Assembly: GCF_007827695.1 (NCBI RefSeq)
Contig: NZ_VITA01000013.1
Span: 62,001 to 126,000, forward strand
Direction: 5' to 3'
Length of the DNA stretch: 64,000 nucleotides
Source of the DNA: Sinorhizobium medicae
GTDB taxonomy: Bacteria > Pseudomonadota > Alphaproteobacteria > Rhizobiales > Rhizobiaceae
Within the stretch, counting starts at the first letter, position 1. Every line of letters starts with the position of its first letter. A program made the translations under genes and the position numbers. Shown piece after piece: positions 27,476 to 36,567 of the stretch. A model generated the notes under the pieces. It was not told the DNA's origin. It saw only the letters and a list, made by a program, of their open reading frames with translations, and made no database searches.

Positions 27476-27742
27476 ATGAATGAGGCAGATGCCCTCGACA
27501 TCGTACAGGCGGCGATCTGGACCGTGATCGTGGCCTCGGGGCCTGCCGTTCTCGCCGCAATGGTGGTCGGCGTTGGCATCGCCTTCATCCAGGCCCTGAC
27601 CCAGGTCCAGGAGATGACGCTGACTTTCGTGCCGAAGATTCTTGCCGTGATGATCACGGCCGCCATTTCCGCACCCTTCGTCGGCGCGCAGATTTCCATC
27701 TTCACGGATATCGTTTTCTCGCGGATACAGAGCGGGTTCTAG
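27476..27742 (+). CDS. fliQ: Flagellar export gate protein FliQ
   Basis: FliQ is a small two-helix component of the export gate. The 88-residue protein has helices at about 12-36 (AIWTVIVASGPAVLAAMVVG) and 52-74 (FVPKILAVMITAAISAPFVG), with the family loop FIQALTQVQEMTL between. It follows flgD by 6 bases. The 141 bases before flhA contain no gene. Confidence 0.94.
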   Translation: MNEADALDIVQAAIWTVIVASGPAVLAAMVVGVGIAFIQALTQVQEMTLTFVPKILAVMITAAISAPFVGAQISIFTDIVFSRIQSGF

Positions 27743-27883
27743 CTTAAGCTCGGATGGCGTGGCAGCACGCGCTTTCTCCCCCGGATACCACCTTCGCGCA
27801 AGCTTGGTGCTCTAGGTCTTCTGCCATAACCTTGGGCAGATCATATGACCGCTGCCCGCCTCTCATGAAGAGACGGAAGAGAC

Positions 27884-29971
27884 ATGGCACAACAGGCTAC
27901 GCTGATCATCCCGAAACTTGCACCCAAGGGCCGGGACATCGGCTTTGCGCTTGGGATCGTGATGATCCTGTCGATTCTGTTCCTGCCGATCCCTCCTTTC
28001 CTGATCGACCTCGGGCTTGCCTTCTCCATTTCATTCTCGGTGCTGATCCTGATGGTCGCGCTGTGGATACAGCGGCCGCTCGATTTCTCGTCCTTTCCGA
28101 CGATCCTGCTGATCTCGACCATGACCCGCCTGGCGCTGAACATCGCCACCACGCGTGTCATCCTTTCCCATGGTCATGAGGGCCATGGTGCCGCCGGCGG
28201 AGTCATCTCCGGCTTCGCAAGCCTGGTCATGTCCGGCGATTTCGTCATCGGCCTTATCGTTTTCCTGATCCTGATCACCGTGAACTTCATCGTCATCACG
28301 AAAGGTGCCACGCGCATCGCCGAAGTTGGCGCGCGCTTCACCCTTGATGCTATCCCCGGCAAGCAGATGTCCATCGATGCCGATCTCTCGGCCGGTCTGA
28401 TCGACGAAAAGGAAGCCCAGCGCCGCCGCCGCGAACTGGAGGAGGAAAGCTCCTTTTTCGGCGCCATGGACGGCGCGTCGAAATTTGTGCGGGGCGATGC
28501 AATCGCCGGCCTGATCATCACCGCGATCAACGTCTTCGGCGGGATCATCATCGGCTATCTCCGTCACGACATGGAGATCGGCGAGGCGGCCGACGTCTTC
28601 GTCAAGCTTTCCGTCGGCGACGGTCTCGTCTCCCAGATCCCGGCGCTGATCGTATCGCTCGCCGCCGGCCTGCTCGTCTCGCGCGGGGGCACCGCCGGCT
28701 CCACCGATCAGGCGGTCATGGGCCAGCTCAGCAACTATCCCCGCGCCCTGATGGTCGCCTCCGGTCTTATCGTCTTGCTCTCCGTCATGCCGGGCCTGCC
28801 TTTCCTTCCCTTCGCGGCACTTGGCGGCGGCATGGCATTCCTCAGCTGGTTCATTCCGCGGCAAGTAGAGGCCCAGAAGGCGGCAAAGCGGGATGAGGAG
28901 GCAGCAAAGGCGCAGCAGAGCAAGGAAAGTGACAAGGATTCCGTCAAATCGGTGCTGAAGACGGCGGAGATCGAGCTCTTGCTTGGCAAGCAGGTCTCCA
29001 CGAGGCTGCTGGGCGCCCACCAGGAACTCGCTTTCCGTGTTGGCAAAATGCGCCGGAAATTCGCGCTTCAGTACGGTCTCGTCGTTCCGGAGATCAAGGT
29101 TTCCGATGACATCACAATACCCGACAAGGCTTACCATGTCCGGATTCACGGAACCACGATCGCCTCCAACACCGTCCGCGTGGGCGAAGTGCTCGTGGTA
29201 ACCGGGGGCGGGCGGCGGCCGAGCGTGCCCGGCGACGACATCCGGGAACCGGCTTTCGGTATGCCCGCGGTATCGATTCTCGAGACGTTCACGGAAGACC
29301 TCAAGCGCGAGGGCTTCCACCCGATCGACAATGTGTCGGTGGTGCTGACGCATCTGAGCGAAGTGATCCGCAACAACCTGCCGCAGCTTCTCTCCTACAA
29401 GGACGTAAAGGTCCTGATCGAACGGCTGGACCCGGAATACCGCAAGCTTGCGGACGAGATCTGTACCTCACACATGTCCTACTCCGGCCTGCAGGCGGTG
29501 TTGAAGCTGCTGCTCGCCGAGCGCGTCTCGATCCGCAACCTGCATCTGATCCTCGAAGCCGTGGCGGAGCTGGCCCCGCATGTGCGCAAGACAGAGCAGA
29601 TCGTCGAACATGTACGCGTGCGCATGTCGCAGCAGCTCTGCGGAGATCTCGCCGACAACGGCGTGCTGCGCGTGCTGCGGCTGGGCAATAAGTGGGACAT
29701 GGTCTTCCACCAGGCGCTGAAGCGTGACGCCAAGGGCGAGATCGTCGAGTTCGATATCGATCCGCGCCATCTCGAGGAATTCAGCGAGCAGGCGACGAAG
29801 GTTATCCGTGAACATCTCGACCGGGGCATGCCGTTCGTGCTGGTAAGTTCGCCCGAATCCCGCTCTTATGTGCGCATGATCATCGAACGCCTCTTCGCCA
29901 CATTGCCCGTGCTCTCGCATGTCGAACTCGCCAAGGGGCTCGAGATCAAGATCATCGGCTCGATTTCATGA
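27884..29971 (+). CDS. flhA: Flagellar export gate protein FlhA
   Basis: FlhA is the nonameric inner-membrane export channel. The 695-residue protein has eight or so N-terminal membrane helices (to about residue 330). The cytoplasmic FHIPEP-type loop reads [20 protein letters not shown], then [20 protein letters not shown], and a large cytoplasmic domain binds chaperones (about 350-695). Length and motifs are canonical. Its stop overlaps the fliR ATG (ATGA). Confidence 0.97.
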   Translation: MAQQATLIIPKLAPKGRDIGFALGIVMILSILFLPIPPFLIDLGLAFSISFSVLILMVALWIQRPLDFSSFPTILLISTMTRLALNIATTRVILSHGHEGHGAAGGVISGFASLVMSGDFVIGLIVFLILITVNFIVITKGATRIAEVGARFTLDAIPGKQMSIDADLSAGLIDEKEAQRRRRELEEESSFFGAMDGASKFVRGDAIAGLIITAINVFGGIIIGYLRHDMEIGEAADVFVKLSVGDGLVSQIPALIVSLAAGLLVSRGGTAGSTDQAVMGQLSNYPRALMVASGLIVLLSVMPGLPFLPFAALGGGMAFLSWFIPRQVEAQKAAKRDEEAAKAQQSKESDKDSVKSVLKTAEIELLLGKQVSTRLLGAHQELAFRVGKMRRKFALQYGLVVPEIKVSDDITIPDKAYHVRIHGTTIASNTVRVGEVLVVTGGGRRPSVPGDDIREPAFGMPAVSILETFTEDLKREGFHPIDNVSVVLTHLSEVIRNNLPQLLSYKDVKVLIERLDPEYRKLADEICTSHMSYSGLQAVLKLLLAERVSIRNLHLILEAVAELAPHVRKTEQIVEHVRVRMSQQLCGDLADNGVLRVLRLGNKWDMVFHQALKRDAKGEIVEFDIDPRHLEEFSEQATKVIREHLDRGMPFVLVSSPESRSYVRMIIERLFATLPVLSHVELAKGLEIKIIGSIS

Positions 29972-30720
29972 TCACCGATCCCGAGGGTACGGTGCTGGCG
30001 CTGTTTGCGGCCTTCTGCCGGATCGGCGGCTGCATCATGATCATGCCCGGCTTCTCGACCGCACGCGTCCCGATGCAGATCAGGCTGTTCGTGGCAGTGG
30101 CGATCTCCATGGCCATCCTGCCGGTCATGTGGACGGACATCTATCCGCAGGTGACGGGCAAAGGTCACGATTATCTCTACCTGGTCGCGACCGAGACCGC
30201 GGTCGGCGCCGTGATAGGGCTCGTCGCGCGATATTATGTGCTTGGCCTGCAGTTTGCCGGAACCGCGATGACGATGATGATGGGGTTCAGCCCGCCGCCG
30301 ACGGCGGATGTGCTGGAGGATACCGCGGAGAACCAGCTCACCAGCCTGATCAGTTTCGCCGGATTGATGATTCTCTTCATGCTGGATTTCCATCACGTGA
30401 TCTTCGAGGCCATCGCACAGTCCTATAGAGTGATGCCTATAGGCGCGGGTTTCGACCCGCAGGGAATGCTGATCACGCTGACCAACTCGCTCGAACAGAC
30501 CTTCATGATCATGCTCAGGCTCGCCAGCCCCTTGGTGATTTACGGCCTTCTGTTCAACGTCGCGATCGGCATGGTGAACAAGCTGGCGCCGCAGATCCCG
30601 GTCTACTTCATATCGCAGCCCTATCTTATCATGGGCGGCCTGTTCCTCCTCTATCTCGGCATCGCGGCGATGCTGCGCCTCTTTGCGGACGGTTTCGCTC
30701 CCGTCATGCAGGGTGGCTAG
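29968..30720 (+). CDS. fliR: Flagellar export gate protein FliR
   Basis: FliR completes the FliP-FliQ-FliR gate. The 250-residue protein has about six membrane helices and the family segments [20 protein letters not shown] (about 12-31) and [20 protein letters not shown]. It overlaps flhA by 4 bases and is followed by the next gene after 4 bases. flhB is not in the window. Confidence 0.95.
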   Translation: MITDPEGTVLALFAAFCRIGGCIMIMPGFSTARVPMQIRLFVAVAISMAILPVMWTDIYPQVTGKGHDYLYLVATETAVGAVIGLVARYYVLGLQFAGTAMTMMMGFSPPPTADVLEDTAENQLTSLISFAGLMILFMLDFHHVIFEAIAQSYRVMPIGAGFDPQGMLITLTNSLEQTFMIMLRLASPLVIYGLLFNVAIGMVNKLAPQIPVYFISQPYLIMGGLFLLYLGIAAMLRLFADGFAPVMQGG

Positions 30721-30724
30721 CTCC

Positions 30725-31138
30725 ATGAAGGCTCGGTCGGAGAAGCTGAAACGCCTGGTCGCCGTTCAGCGGCACCTGGAGCGGATGGCGGAAAGCGAAG
30801 TAGCGGAGACCGCCCGGCAGCGCGTGGAACTTGCCGGAACGATCGACGTGGTCGTCGATGCTATGGGGTCGGCCCATCCGATGCATCGCGTGTTCTCAGG
30901 TCACTATTCCTCCCAACTCGGGCGCCTCGTGCACAAGGATCAGATGCTGCTTGGAATTCAGCAGGTGCACGAAGCGCGAATGGTGAAGGAGCGCGCCAAG
31001 GGCGACAGGCTGGAGGAAAATATGAAGGACGCCCGGTTGCAGGAGGACCGCGAATCCGCCGACAATTCGGTTCTCGATCTGATCGACCAGTATGTTTCGC
31101 TCGGAGCGCCAGCTTCCCGTAAGGTTGACGGGCGATAG
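30725..31138 (+). CDS. FliJ-like coiled-coil protein
   Basis: A 137-residue soluble, highly charged helical protein, starting 4 bases after the fliR stop. The N-terminal part (MKARSEKLKRLVAVQRHLER, then AESEVAETARQRVELAGTI) and C-terminal part (VHEARMVKERAKGDRLEENM) would form a long antiparallel coiled coil. This is the architecture of FliJ, the stalk-like factor of the FliI ATPase, and the length is right. No other fliJ is visible. Identification rests on architecture and context, so it is a hypothesis; an unrelated chaperone is possible. Confidence 0.55.
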   Translation: MKARSEKLKRLVAVQRHLERMAESEVAETARQRVELAGTIDVVVDAMGSAHPMHRVFSGHYSSQLGRLVHKDQMLLGIQQVHEARMVKERAKGDRLEENMKDARLQEDRESADNSVLDLIDQYVSLGAPASRKVDGR

Positions 31139-31236
31139 TGGCTCGATCGACGCCCCAGCACGGGCATCATCTGGTTCACGAACATGGCGTTGCCCGGCGA
31201 ACGAAGTGCCGGCCTCGGCCTTGAAAAGGATCTGAC

Positions 31237-31788
31237 ATGGCAATTTCCCCGCCCAGCGATCTGGTGATGGATGTCGTACGCGCGGCGGATCCGGCGGAGG
31301 TTCAAGAGGCCCAGGCGCGGCTCAAAGCCAACCGTGCCGCTTTCCAGGCGACCAGCCTTGCGGAAAACGGAGATGGGTTCGCGGCTGCGGTTTCGGTGCT
31401 CAACACCTCCGAGGGATCGAGCGGCCTTGGCGACATCAGCAACCGGGCCGAAGCGAAGAAGATCCCTGAGACCTATCGGAAATTCGAGGCAATGGTCCTG
31501 CAGAATTTCGTGAAGTCCATGCTTCCGAGCGACAGCGAGAACGTCTACGGCAAAGGCACGTCCGGCGACATCTGGAAGAGCATGATGGCCGAGCAGATCG
31601 GCGATGTGCTTTCCAAGGGCGGTGGGATCGGGATCGCCGATCAGATGGTTGGAGACGACGCCGCCGGCCAGGTGAATGCCTCGCTCGATGGCGACAGTCG
31701 GAATCTCGCCGCCGGGATGGTCCAGGAATATGAGCGCAAGGCGCTCGCGTCTTTCTTGCCCGATGACGAAAAGAAGAAACAGGCCTGA
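31237..31788 (+). CDS. flgJ: FlgJ-type rod-binding protein without muramidase domain
   Basis: FlgJ caps the growing rod. The 183-residue protein carries the rod-binding domain at about 80-145 (YRKFEAMVLQNFVKSMLPSD, then DIWKSMMAEQIGDVLSKGGG). It lacks the C-terminal muramidase domain of enterobacterial FlgJ. The N-terminal 75 residues are low-complexity, and the C-terminus is acidic then basic (LPDDEKKKQA). The separate transglycosylase at 20928 probably supplies the cell-wall-cutting activity. Confidence 0.85.
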   Translation: MAISPPSDLVMDVVRAADPAEVQEAQARLKANRAAFQATSLAENGDGFAAAVSVLNTSEGSSGLGDISNRAEAKKIPETYRKFEAMVLQNFVKSMLPSDSENVYGKGTSGDIWKSMMAEQIGDVLSKGGGIGIADQMVGDDAAGQVNASLDGDSRNLAAGMVQEYERKALASFLPDDEKKKQA

Positions 31789-31953
31789 TGTCAGGCTCCA
31801 GGGCTCTAAGGGCCGGGGGCACGAGATTCACAATCAGCGGGTGAGGAGCACCTCCGGTGTTCCGCATCTCATACAAAATTGGAACAAGCGGGCGGGAAAA
31901 TGCCTGGGCATCGTTTCGCCCGCGCCCAGCGAAGTGCATATGGGGAGTTGATA

Positions 31954-32322
31954 ATGGAAGCTCTGGCATCCAATGACCTGCGAATCCAAAACGTTCTCGG
32001 CCGGCTGGAGATGATTATCGACAACGAGAACAGCCGTATCGGTGCAGATCCCGAATTTGATCTGAAGACATCGAATGCTCACAAGAGCCGTTGCCTCTAT
32101 GAGTTGACCATGCTTCATCGCGACGCCGGGCCGGGTGAGATTTCGCCCGCCTTCGCCGCCCAGACGCGCCATCTCAGGAACAAGCTGGAGGTCAACGCGC
32201 AGAAGGTCGCTGCGCATCTGGAAGCGGTTCGCTCCGTCGTCGACCTGCTCAAGACCGCCGCCCAGGATGCCGACGCGGATGGCATCTATACCGAAGCCCA
32301 GTTCCGCTACAGCGATTTCTGA
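31954..32322 (+). CDS. FlgN-like export chaperone candidate
   Basis: A 122-residue, all-helical, soluble protein. I chose ATG at 31954 (preceded by GGGGAG) over an in-frame upstream start that would add a basic, non-conserved segment. The pattern resembles FlgN: an N-terminal helix with ExxxI/L spacing (VLGRLEMIIDNENSRI), a middle helix (KSRCLYELTMLHRD), then HLRNKLEVNAQKVAAHLEAV and a C-terminal loop ending DGIYTEAQFRYSDF, comparable to the NG...Y-P-x-G ending of FlgN. FlgK and FlgL need such a chaperone and none is otherwise visible. This is a hypothesis from architecture and context. Confidence 0.5.
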   Translation: MEALASNDLRIQNVLGRLEMIIDNENSRIGADPEFDLKTSNAHKSRCLYELTMLHRDAGPGEISPAFAAQTRHLRNKLEVNAQKVAAHLEAVRSVVDLLKTAAQDADADGIYTEAQFRYSDF

Positions 32323-32891
32323 TGTTGAAGCTCGTCCTCACCGGGGTCTGGGTCTGCGTCGTCACGCTCGGATCCGTCTATTTTTCGATGCAGCATGCGT
32401 CGGCACCCGTGCTTTCGGATGCGGAGGCGGACCGGCGCGCGTCGCAGGAGTATGTCCCCGGGGAGATGATAACGGTGCCGTCCATCCGGGACGGGGCAGT
32501 GCAGGGTTATTTTCTCGCAAAGCTCTCCTTCTCGGCATCGCGGGAAGGTATCGCCGGGCTGCACGCGCCGCTGCGACAGCTCGTTACCGACGAGCTCTAC
32601 GACATGCTCGTGGGCTCGAAGTTCATCGATGTCGCCAATACGGCCGCGTTCGACCTCCCAAGCTTCAAGCTCGCGGTCAGGGAAGGTCTCAACAAAAAGT
32701 TCGGAGGCGAGGTCATCTCCGAAGTTCTGGTCGAGCAGCTTGAATATCTCACCAAAGACGACGTCGAGCGTCTCGCCAACAGCCAGAACCAGCCGCATCA
32801 GAAGCCCGTGCCGATCGTCGACAGGCGCGGCAAAGTGGCCTCGGACCGCCTCCCGGAAGGTGCGGTGCAGGCGACGAGCGGCGGGCGCTGA
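32322..32891 (+). CDS. Single-pass membrane protein with FliL-like periplasmic domain
   Basis: A 189-residue protein overlapping the previous stop by one base (TGATG). One membrane helix (LKLVLTGVWVCVVTLGSVYF, about 2-21) is followed by a periplasmic domain. The C-terminal part (LRQLVTDELYDMLVGSKFID, then REGLNKKFGGEVISEVLVEQ) follows the helix-strand layout of FliL (L-x-x-L-S-x-K-x-x-D-L ... I-N-x-x-L-x-x-G-x-V-x-x-V-x-F). It could be a second FliL-type stator-associated protein, the last gene of the cluster. The similarity is by eye only. The tail after about 150 is polar and unstructured. Confidence 0.5.
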   Translation: MLKLVLTGVWVCVVTLGSVYFSMQHASAPVLSDAEADRRASQEYVPGEMITVPSIRDGAVQGYFLAKLSFSASREGIAGLHAPLRQLVTDELYDMLVGSKFIDVANTAAFDLPSFKLAVREGLNKKFGGEVISEVLVEQLEYLTKDDVERLANSQNQPHQKPVPIVDRRGKVASDRLPEGAVQATSGGR

Positions 32892-32936
32892 CGCACGCGT
32901 TGCCCGGAGCGAAAACGGTTCAGAACGTCGACCATA

Positions 32937-33926
32937 TCAGGCCTTGTCGTCGTCTCGGCCACGTGTGTCGGCCGGGCCGATCCTTGCCGTCAGCCGCCCG
33001 ATCGCCACGTGGAGAGGGTAGAGACTGGCCGCGGCAAGGCCAGTCTCGGCCCAGAGACTGACCCCGACCGGCAGCGATGAGATCAGCAGCCGCAGGGACT
33101 TGCGCAGCGACTTCAGCCGGCCCGTGAACGTCGCATCCCGCTGATGTTCCATAAGCGCTGAGATCGCACCTTTTTCGAGGCTGCGGGCGCGCGTCCATGA
33201 AGCCGTCGTGTGATGAGCAGGAACCGATTCCGCGACCCATGCATCCGCTGCCCATGCGAAGGAGAAGCCTTTCGCCCTGCATCTGTCGAAGAAATCCGCA
33301 TCGCCGATGCCAACGACATTGAGAGCCGGATCCAGGAATGGTCGCGGCATGCCGTCGAGCACTCTGCGCGTGACAAGGACGTTGCCGGCGGAGTAGAGGG
33401 CAGGCACAGGTCCGTTCTGGTTATAGGGAGGGGCGAATACCGGGTGTCGCTTCCACTTCTGCTCCTGCGGGTGTCCGAAGACGGGAAGCTGCGGCCCGCC
33501 GACGATGTCGGCATCATGCGCCTCCTGCACCGCCATCAGGCCGCTCAGCCATTCGGGAGCGGCGACCTCGTCATCGTAGATGAAGGCAACGGCACGGACA
33601 TTGGGGAAGAGGTCGAGGGCGGCCGTCAGCCCGGCGTTGCAGGCATGTGCATGCCCGAGGCGCCGCGCGACGGCGACGACGCAATCGAAGGAATGGCCGC
33701 TGAAGAAGTTCTTCGCCGCCTGCGCACCGGCAAGCCCCTCTGCGTCGTTTTCGACGACGATGGTCGCCAAGGGGACGTCCGGCCGCTGCGAGACGATGGT
33801 CTTCAGCGTCTTGACTATATGATGGGGACGCCGGAACGTCGGCACGACCACGACGAGCTCGATGTAGGCCGCATCTTCCAGTTTCGCCTGGAAGTGGATG
33901 AAACTGTCTTGGCCGTCCGACGTCAT
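32937..33926 (-). CDS. Family 2 glycosyltransferase
   Basis: A 329-residue GT-A fold glycosyltransferase, cytoplasmic, acceptor unknown. Typical motifs are the nucleotide-binding VVVPTFRRPHHIVKTLKTI (about 25-43), a GHAHACNAGL loop (about 93-102), a metal-binding acidic cluster FIYDDEVAAPEWLSGL (about 116-131) and the acceptor-side GIGDADFFDRCRAKGF. A weak hydrophobic segment lies near the C-terminus (LWAETGLAAASLYPLHVAI). ATG at 33926 was preferred to TTG at 33932. It is convergent with the flagellar operon. It might glycosylate an envelope polysaccharide or flagellin, but nothing in the sequence decides. Confidence 0.8.
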   Translation of the reverse strand: MTSDGQDSFIHFQAKLEDAAYIELVVVVPTFRRPHHIVKTLKTIVSQRPDVPLATIVVENDAEGLAGAQAAKNFFSGHSFDCVVAVARRLGHAHACNAGLTAALDLFPNVRAVAFIYDDEVAAPEWLSGLMAVQEAHDADIVGGPQLPVFGHPQEQKWKRHPVFAPPYNQNGPVPALYSAGNVLVTRRVLDGMPRPFLDPALNVVGIGDADFFDRCRAKGFSFAWAADAWVAESVPAHHTTASWTRARSLEKGAISALMEHQRDATFTGRLKSLRKSLRLLISSLPVGVSLWAETGLAAASLYPLHVAIGRLTARIGPADTRGRDDDKA

Positions 33927-34277
33927 CGTCAAAGCCTGTTCGTGTTTAAAAGCAATTACTACAACAATCTTTCTGAACAGAGGTTGAATGGGAAAACAGC
34001 GTTTCGAATGAAGAGTTTACGCCCGGGGTCGGTATTGCAAAAGCCGGAATCGCCAGCGTGGCCGATCCGGATTCTTCTGTTCCGAAAAGGCTTGCATGTC
34101 GGGTGGAGAGGTCTCCTGCCGGTTCAAGGAACAACAACCCGGAGAACAGGTAGCACTTCCCTGCGGCCCGGGCACTTGCAATTATGCGTTTGGAACAGCA
34201 TAGGGCGCATGCAGGCAATCGCCGGATGCGGCTTGAATTAGAGTGTGCCGCGTTCGGGACAAATCGGGAGATACCCC
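33927..34277. other. Intergenic region between glycosyltransferase gene and folD
   Basis: These 351 bases carry no convincing gene. Open frames on both strands lack protein-like composition. It should hold divergent promoters for the two flanking genes. I see no strong palindrome or hairpin. The folD ribosome-binding site GGGAG is at 34266-34270. Confidence 0.6.
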
Positions 34278-35177
34278 ATGACGACTGTGATTGATGGCAA
34301 GGATGTTGCTGCTTCGGTCATCGAAACCGTAAAAACCGCCACCAGCACGCTGGAACGCGAAACGGGCGTGCGCGCGGGCCTCGCGGTCGTCATTGTCGGG
34401 GACGATCCGGCAAGCCACACTTATGTTTCGGCGAAGAGCAGGATGGCCAAGGAATGCGGCTTTCTGTCCGTCCAGCATACGCTGCCGGAGGAGACGTCGC
34501 AGGAGGAACTGGCGGCGCTTGTCGCTCAGCTCAATGCGGACGCGGCCATCCACGGCATTCTCGTGCAACTGCCTTTGCCGAAGCATCTCCGATCGGAGCC
34601 GATCATCCAATCGATCCTCCCCGAGAAGGACGTCGACGGCCTGCATGTGGTCAATGCGGGCAAGCTTGCAACCGGCGACCTCGAAGGTGGGCTGGTCTCC
34701 TGCACGCCGGCCGGTGCGATGGTTTTCGTGCGCCGGACGTATGGCGACGACCTCTCCGGACTCAGCGCGGTCGTGATCGGCCGCTCCAACCTCTTCGGCA
34801 AGCCGATGGGTGCCCTGCTCCTCGCAGCCAATGCGACGGTTACGACGGCGCATTCGCGCACCAAGAACCTTCCGGAAGTTTGCCGAAATGCGGATATTCT
34901 CGTTGCTGCGGTCGGTCGTCCGGAGATGGTCAAGGCGGACTGGGTCAAGCCCGGTGCGATGGTGATCGACGTCGGCATCAACCGCGTTCCTGCGCCGGAG
35001 CGAGGCGAGGGTAAGACCAAGCTCGTCGGTGATGTCGCTTTCAAGGAGTGCGCCGAGCTCGCAAGCGTGATTACGCCTGTGCCGGGCGGCGTCGGACCCA
35101 TGACGATCGCCATGCTGATGGCGAATACGATCATCGCCGCCCATCGCAAAGCCGGCCGTCGGCCGCCGAAGTTCTGA
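34278..35177 (+). CDS. folD: Bifunctional methylenetetrahydrofolate dehydrogenase/cyclohydrolase FolD
   Basis: FolD oxidises 5,10-methylene-THF to methenyl-THF with NADP and hydrolyses it to 10-formyl-THF in the cytosol. The 299-residue protein shows the catalytic Y-x3-K ([17 protein letters not shown], about 46-62), the folate-pocket [12 protein letters not shown] (about 121-132), the dinucleotide-binding [14 protein letters not shown] (about 169-182) and [15 protein letters not shown] (about 271-285). ATG at 34278 has GGGAG 7 bases upstream. It is a stand-alone gene unrelated to its neighbours. Confidence 0.95.
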
Positions 35178-35203
35178 CGGCTGCCGCGCGACGCCGCACG
35201 ACG

Positions 35204-36259
35204 CTACACAGTTTTCCCTGAATTGCGCTGGCGATCGGGTGCGGGCCCGGTCGAGGCTCGCACGATCAATTCGGCGCGCCAAAGCTCCTGCTCGGGATAG
35301 TCTCCCTGATCGAGGATCCCGCCGATCAGCCGCTTTGCGATGCGCGCACCCGCCGCGCGAAGCGAGGAGCGTGTCGTCGTCAGCGGGACGCTGAAGTTCT
35401 CGGGCTTCAGCATGGGCAGGACATCGTCATGGGCGATGAGCGAAATGTCGGTGCCGATGACGAGGCCGGCCTGGTTGATCGCACGCACCGCACCAAGTGC
35501 CGTCACGGTGCTGGAGCAGAGAACGGCGGTCGGCGGGTTCGGGCGTTTGAGAAAACGCTGCATGCTTCGGTAGCCGTGTTCGTCGGTCATTGCCGAGTGG
35601 TGGACGAGCGCCTCGTCGAGATTGAAACCCTTCTCCGCGAGTGCGCGCATCAGGCCCTTTTTCCGGCGGATCGCAAAGGTGAGGTGCTCCGGTCCGTTGA
35701 TAAGAGCGATACGTTGATGTCCCAACTGCATGAGAAGCCTGGCAGCGTCGTAGAAGGCGCCGGTATTGTCCACATCGAGATACGGATAGTCCCGCGGCCC
35801 ACCGATCGATCGGCCGTGAACCACGAAGGGGATGGAGAGGGCCTTTAGCATCTCGATGCGAGGATCGTTTGCGCGCATATAGGCGATGAAGACCGCGTCG
35901 ACATTGCCGCTCGCCGCCAGGCGGCGGAACGTCGCCTCCTCGTCTTCGGGAGCACTGGGGTTCAGCACGAAGTGAAAATCATGCTCGACGGCTTCCTCCG
36001 CCAGCCCCGCCAGGAACTCACCAAAATGGATGTCGGAATCGATGCCAGACGCGATCGGCATGACGAGGCCGATCGAAAAGGCTTTCCCGGTCGCGAGGCG
36101 TTGTGCTGCGCGATTGGGCCTGTAGCCCGTCTCCCTGACCGCTTCCAACACCCGCGCCCGCGTCTCCGCATTGACCTCGGGGTACCCGTTAAGCGCCCGG
36201 CTGACCGTGGTCTGCGACAGACTGAGCAGCTCCGCTAACTGCTTGAGGTTGACCGCCAT
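35204..36259 (-). CDS. aglR: LacI-type repressor of the alpha-glucoside operon, AglR
   Basis: AglR is the LacI-family regulator of alpha-glucoside uptake in S. meliloti. ATG at 36259 follows GGAGGA and gives a 351-residue protein with the N-terminal helix-turn-helix MAVNLKQLAELLSLSQTTVS and hinge helix (ETRARVLEAVRETGYRPNRA). A periplasmic-binding-protein-like sugar domain follows (about 65-335), with VVHGRSIGGPRDYPYLDVDN typical of the family. It is divergent from aglE. Palindromic operators lie next to its own ribosome-binding site (36274) and before aglE (36477), so autoregulation is likely. Confidence 0.93.
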   Translation of the reverse strand: MAVNLKQLAELLSLSQTTVSRALNGYPEVNAETRARVLEAVRETGYRPNRAAQRLATGKAFSIGLVMPIASGIDSDIHFGEFLAGLAEEAVEHDFHFVLNPSAPEDEEATFRRLAASGNVDAVFIAYMRANDPRIEMLKALSIPFVVHGRSIGGPRDYPYLDVDNTGAFYDAARLLMQLGHQRIALINGPEHLTFAIRRKKGLMRALAEKGFNLDEALVHHSAMTDEHGYRSMQRFLKRPNPPTAVLCSSTVTALGAVRAINQAGLVIGTDISLIAHDDVLPMLKPENFSVPLTTTRSSLRAAGARIAKRLIGGILDQGDYPEQELWRAELIVRASTGPAPDRQRNSGKTV

Positions 36260-36273
36260 GCCCGAAATCCTCC

Positions 36274-36285
36274 CAAAGCGCTTTG
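36274..36285. promoter_or_regulatory. AglR operator O1, next to the aglR ribosome-binding site
   Basis: CAAAGCGCTTTG is a perfect 12-bp palindrome with the central CG step typical of LacI-family operators. It directly abuts the GGAGG of aglR, so bound AglR would block its own transcript. The same core recurs at 36477. Confidence 0.75.
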
Positions 36286-36476
36286 AGTAATCTTTTTTGT
36301 TTTTCATGCTTCGGCAAGCACCTCCCATGTCCTGTATCATCGCCACCTCGTCGAAAAAAGCGAAAAGCCTGCATTTCGCGCCGCAAAACGTTGCCGCACG
36401 GCAAAAGCACGCGTCGTGTTTGATAGGACGGAAAGGCTCTTGACTCTTTCTCTGCGGCAATGGAGTGTGGAACGAG

Positions 36477-36492
36477 CTCAAAGCGCTTTGAG
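36477..36492. promoter_or_regulatory. AglR operator O2, upstream of aglE
   Basis: CTCAAAGCGCTTTGAG is a perfect 16-bp palindrome sharing the CAAAGCGCTTTG core with O1. Its centre is about 203 bp from that of O1, compatible with looping. A TTGACT hexamer (36440-36445) lies just upstream and could be the aglE -35 box, placing the operator near the transcription start. I see no other clear element in the 308-base gap. Confidence 0.78.
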
Positions 36493-36567
36493 TTCGCGCC
36501 TGAATGCGCGCTTTGACGATCCGCCCGTGGCGTGCCCGCCCGGGCTTCTTTTTGGGGAGGACAAGAG

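Noticed and set aside
28031-29353. A 440-codon minus-strand open frame opposite flhA
   Set aside because: It is an antisense shadow of flhA, with His/Asp/Gln-rich composition and no recognisable features.
33946-34218. A 90-codon minus-strand frame in the gap before folD
   Set aside because: It is Cys/Ser-rich, lacks a ribosome-binding site and overlaps the expected promoter region.
33210-34241. A 343-codon plus-strand frame across the glycosyltransferase gene and the gap before folD
   Set aside because: It is antisense to a convincing GT2 gene, has no ribosome-binding site or domain, and its 3' part in the gap is not protein-like.
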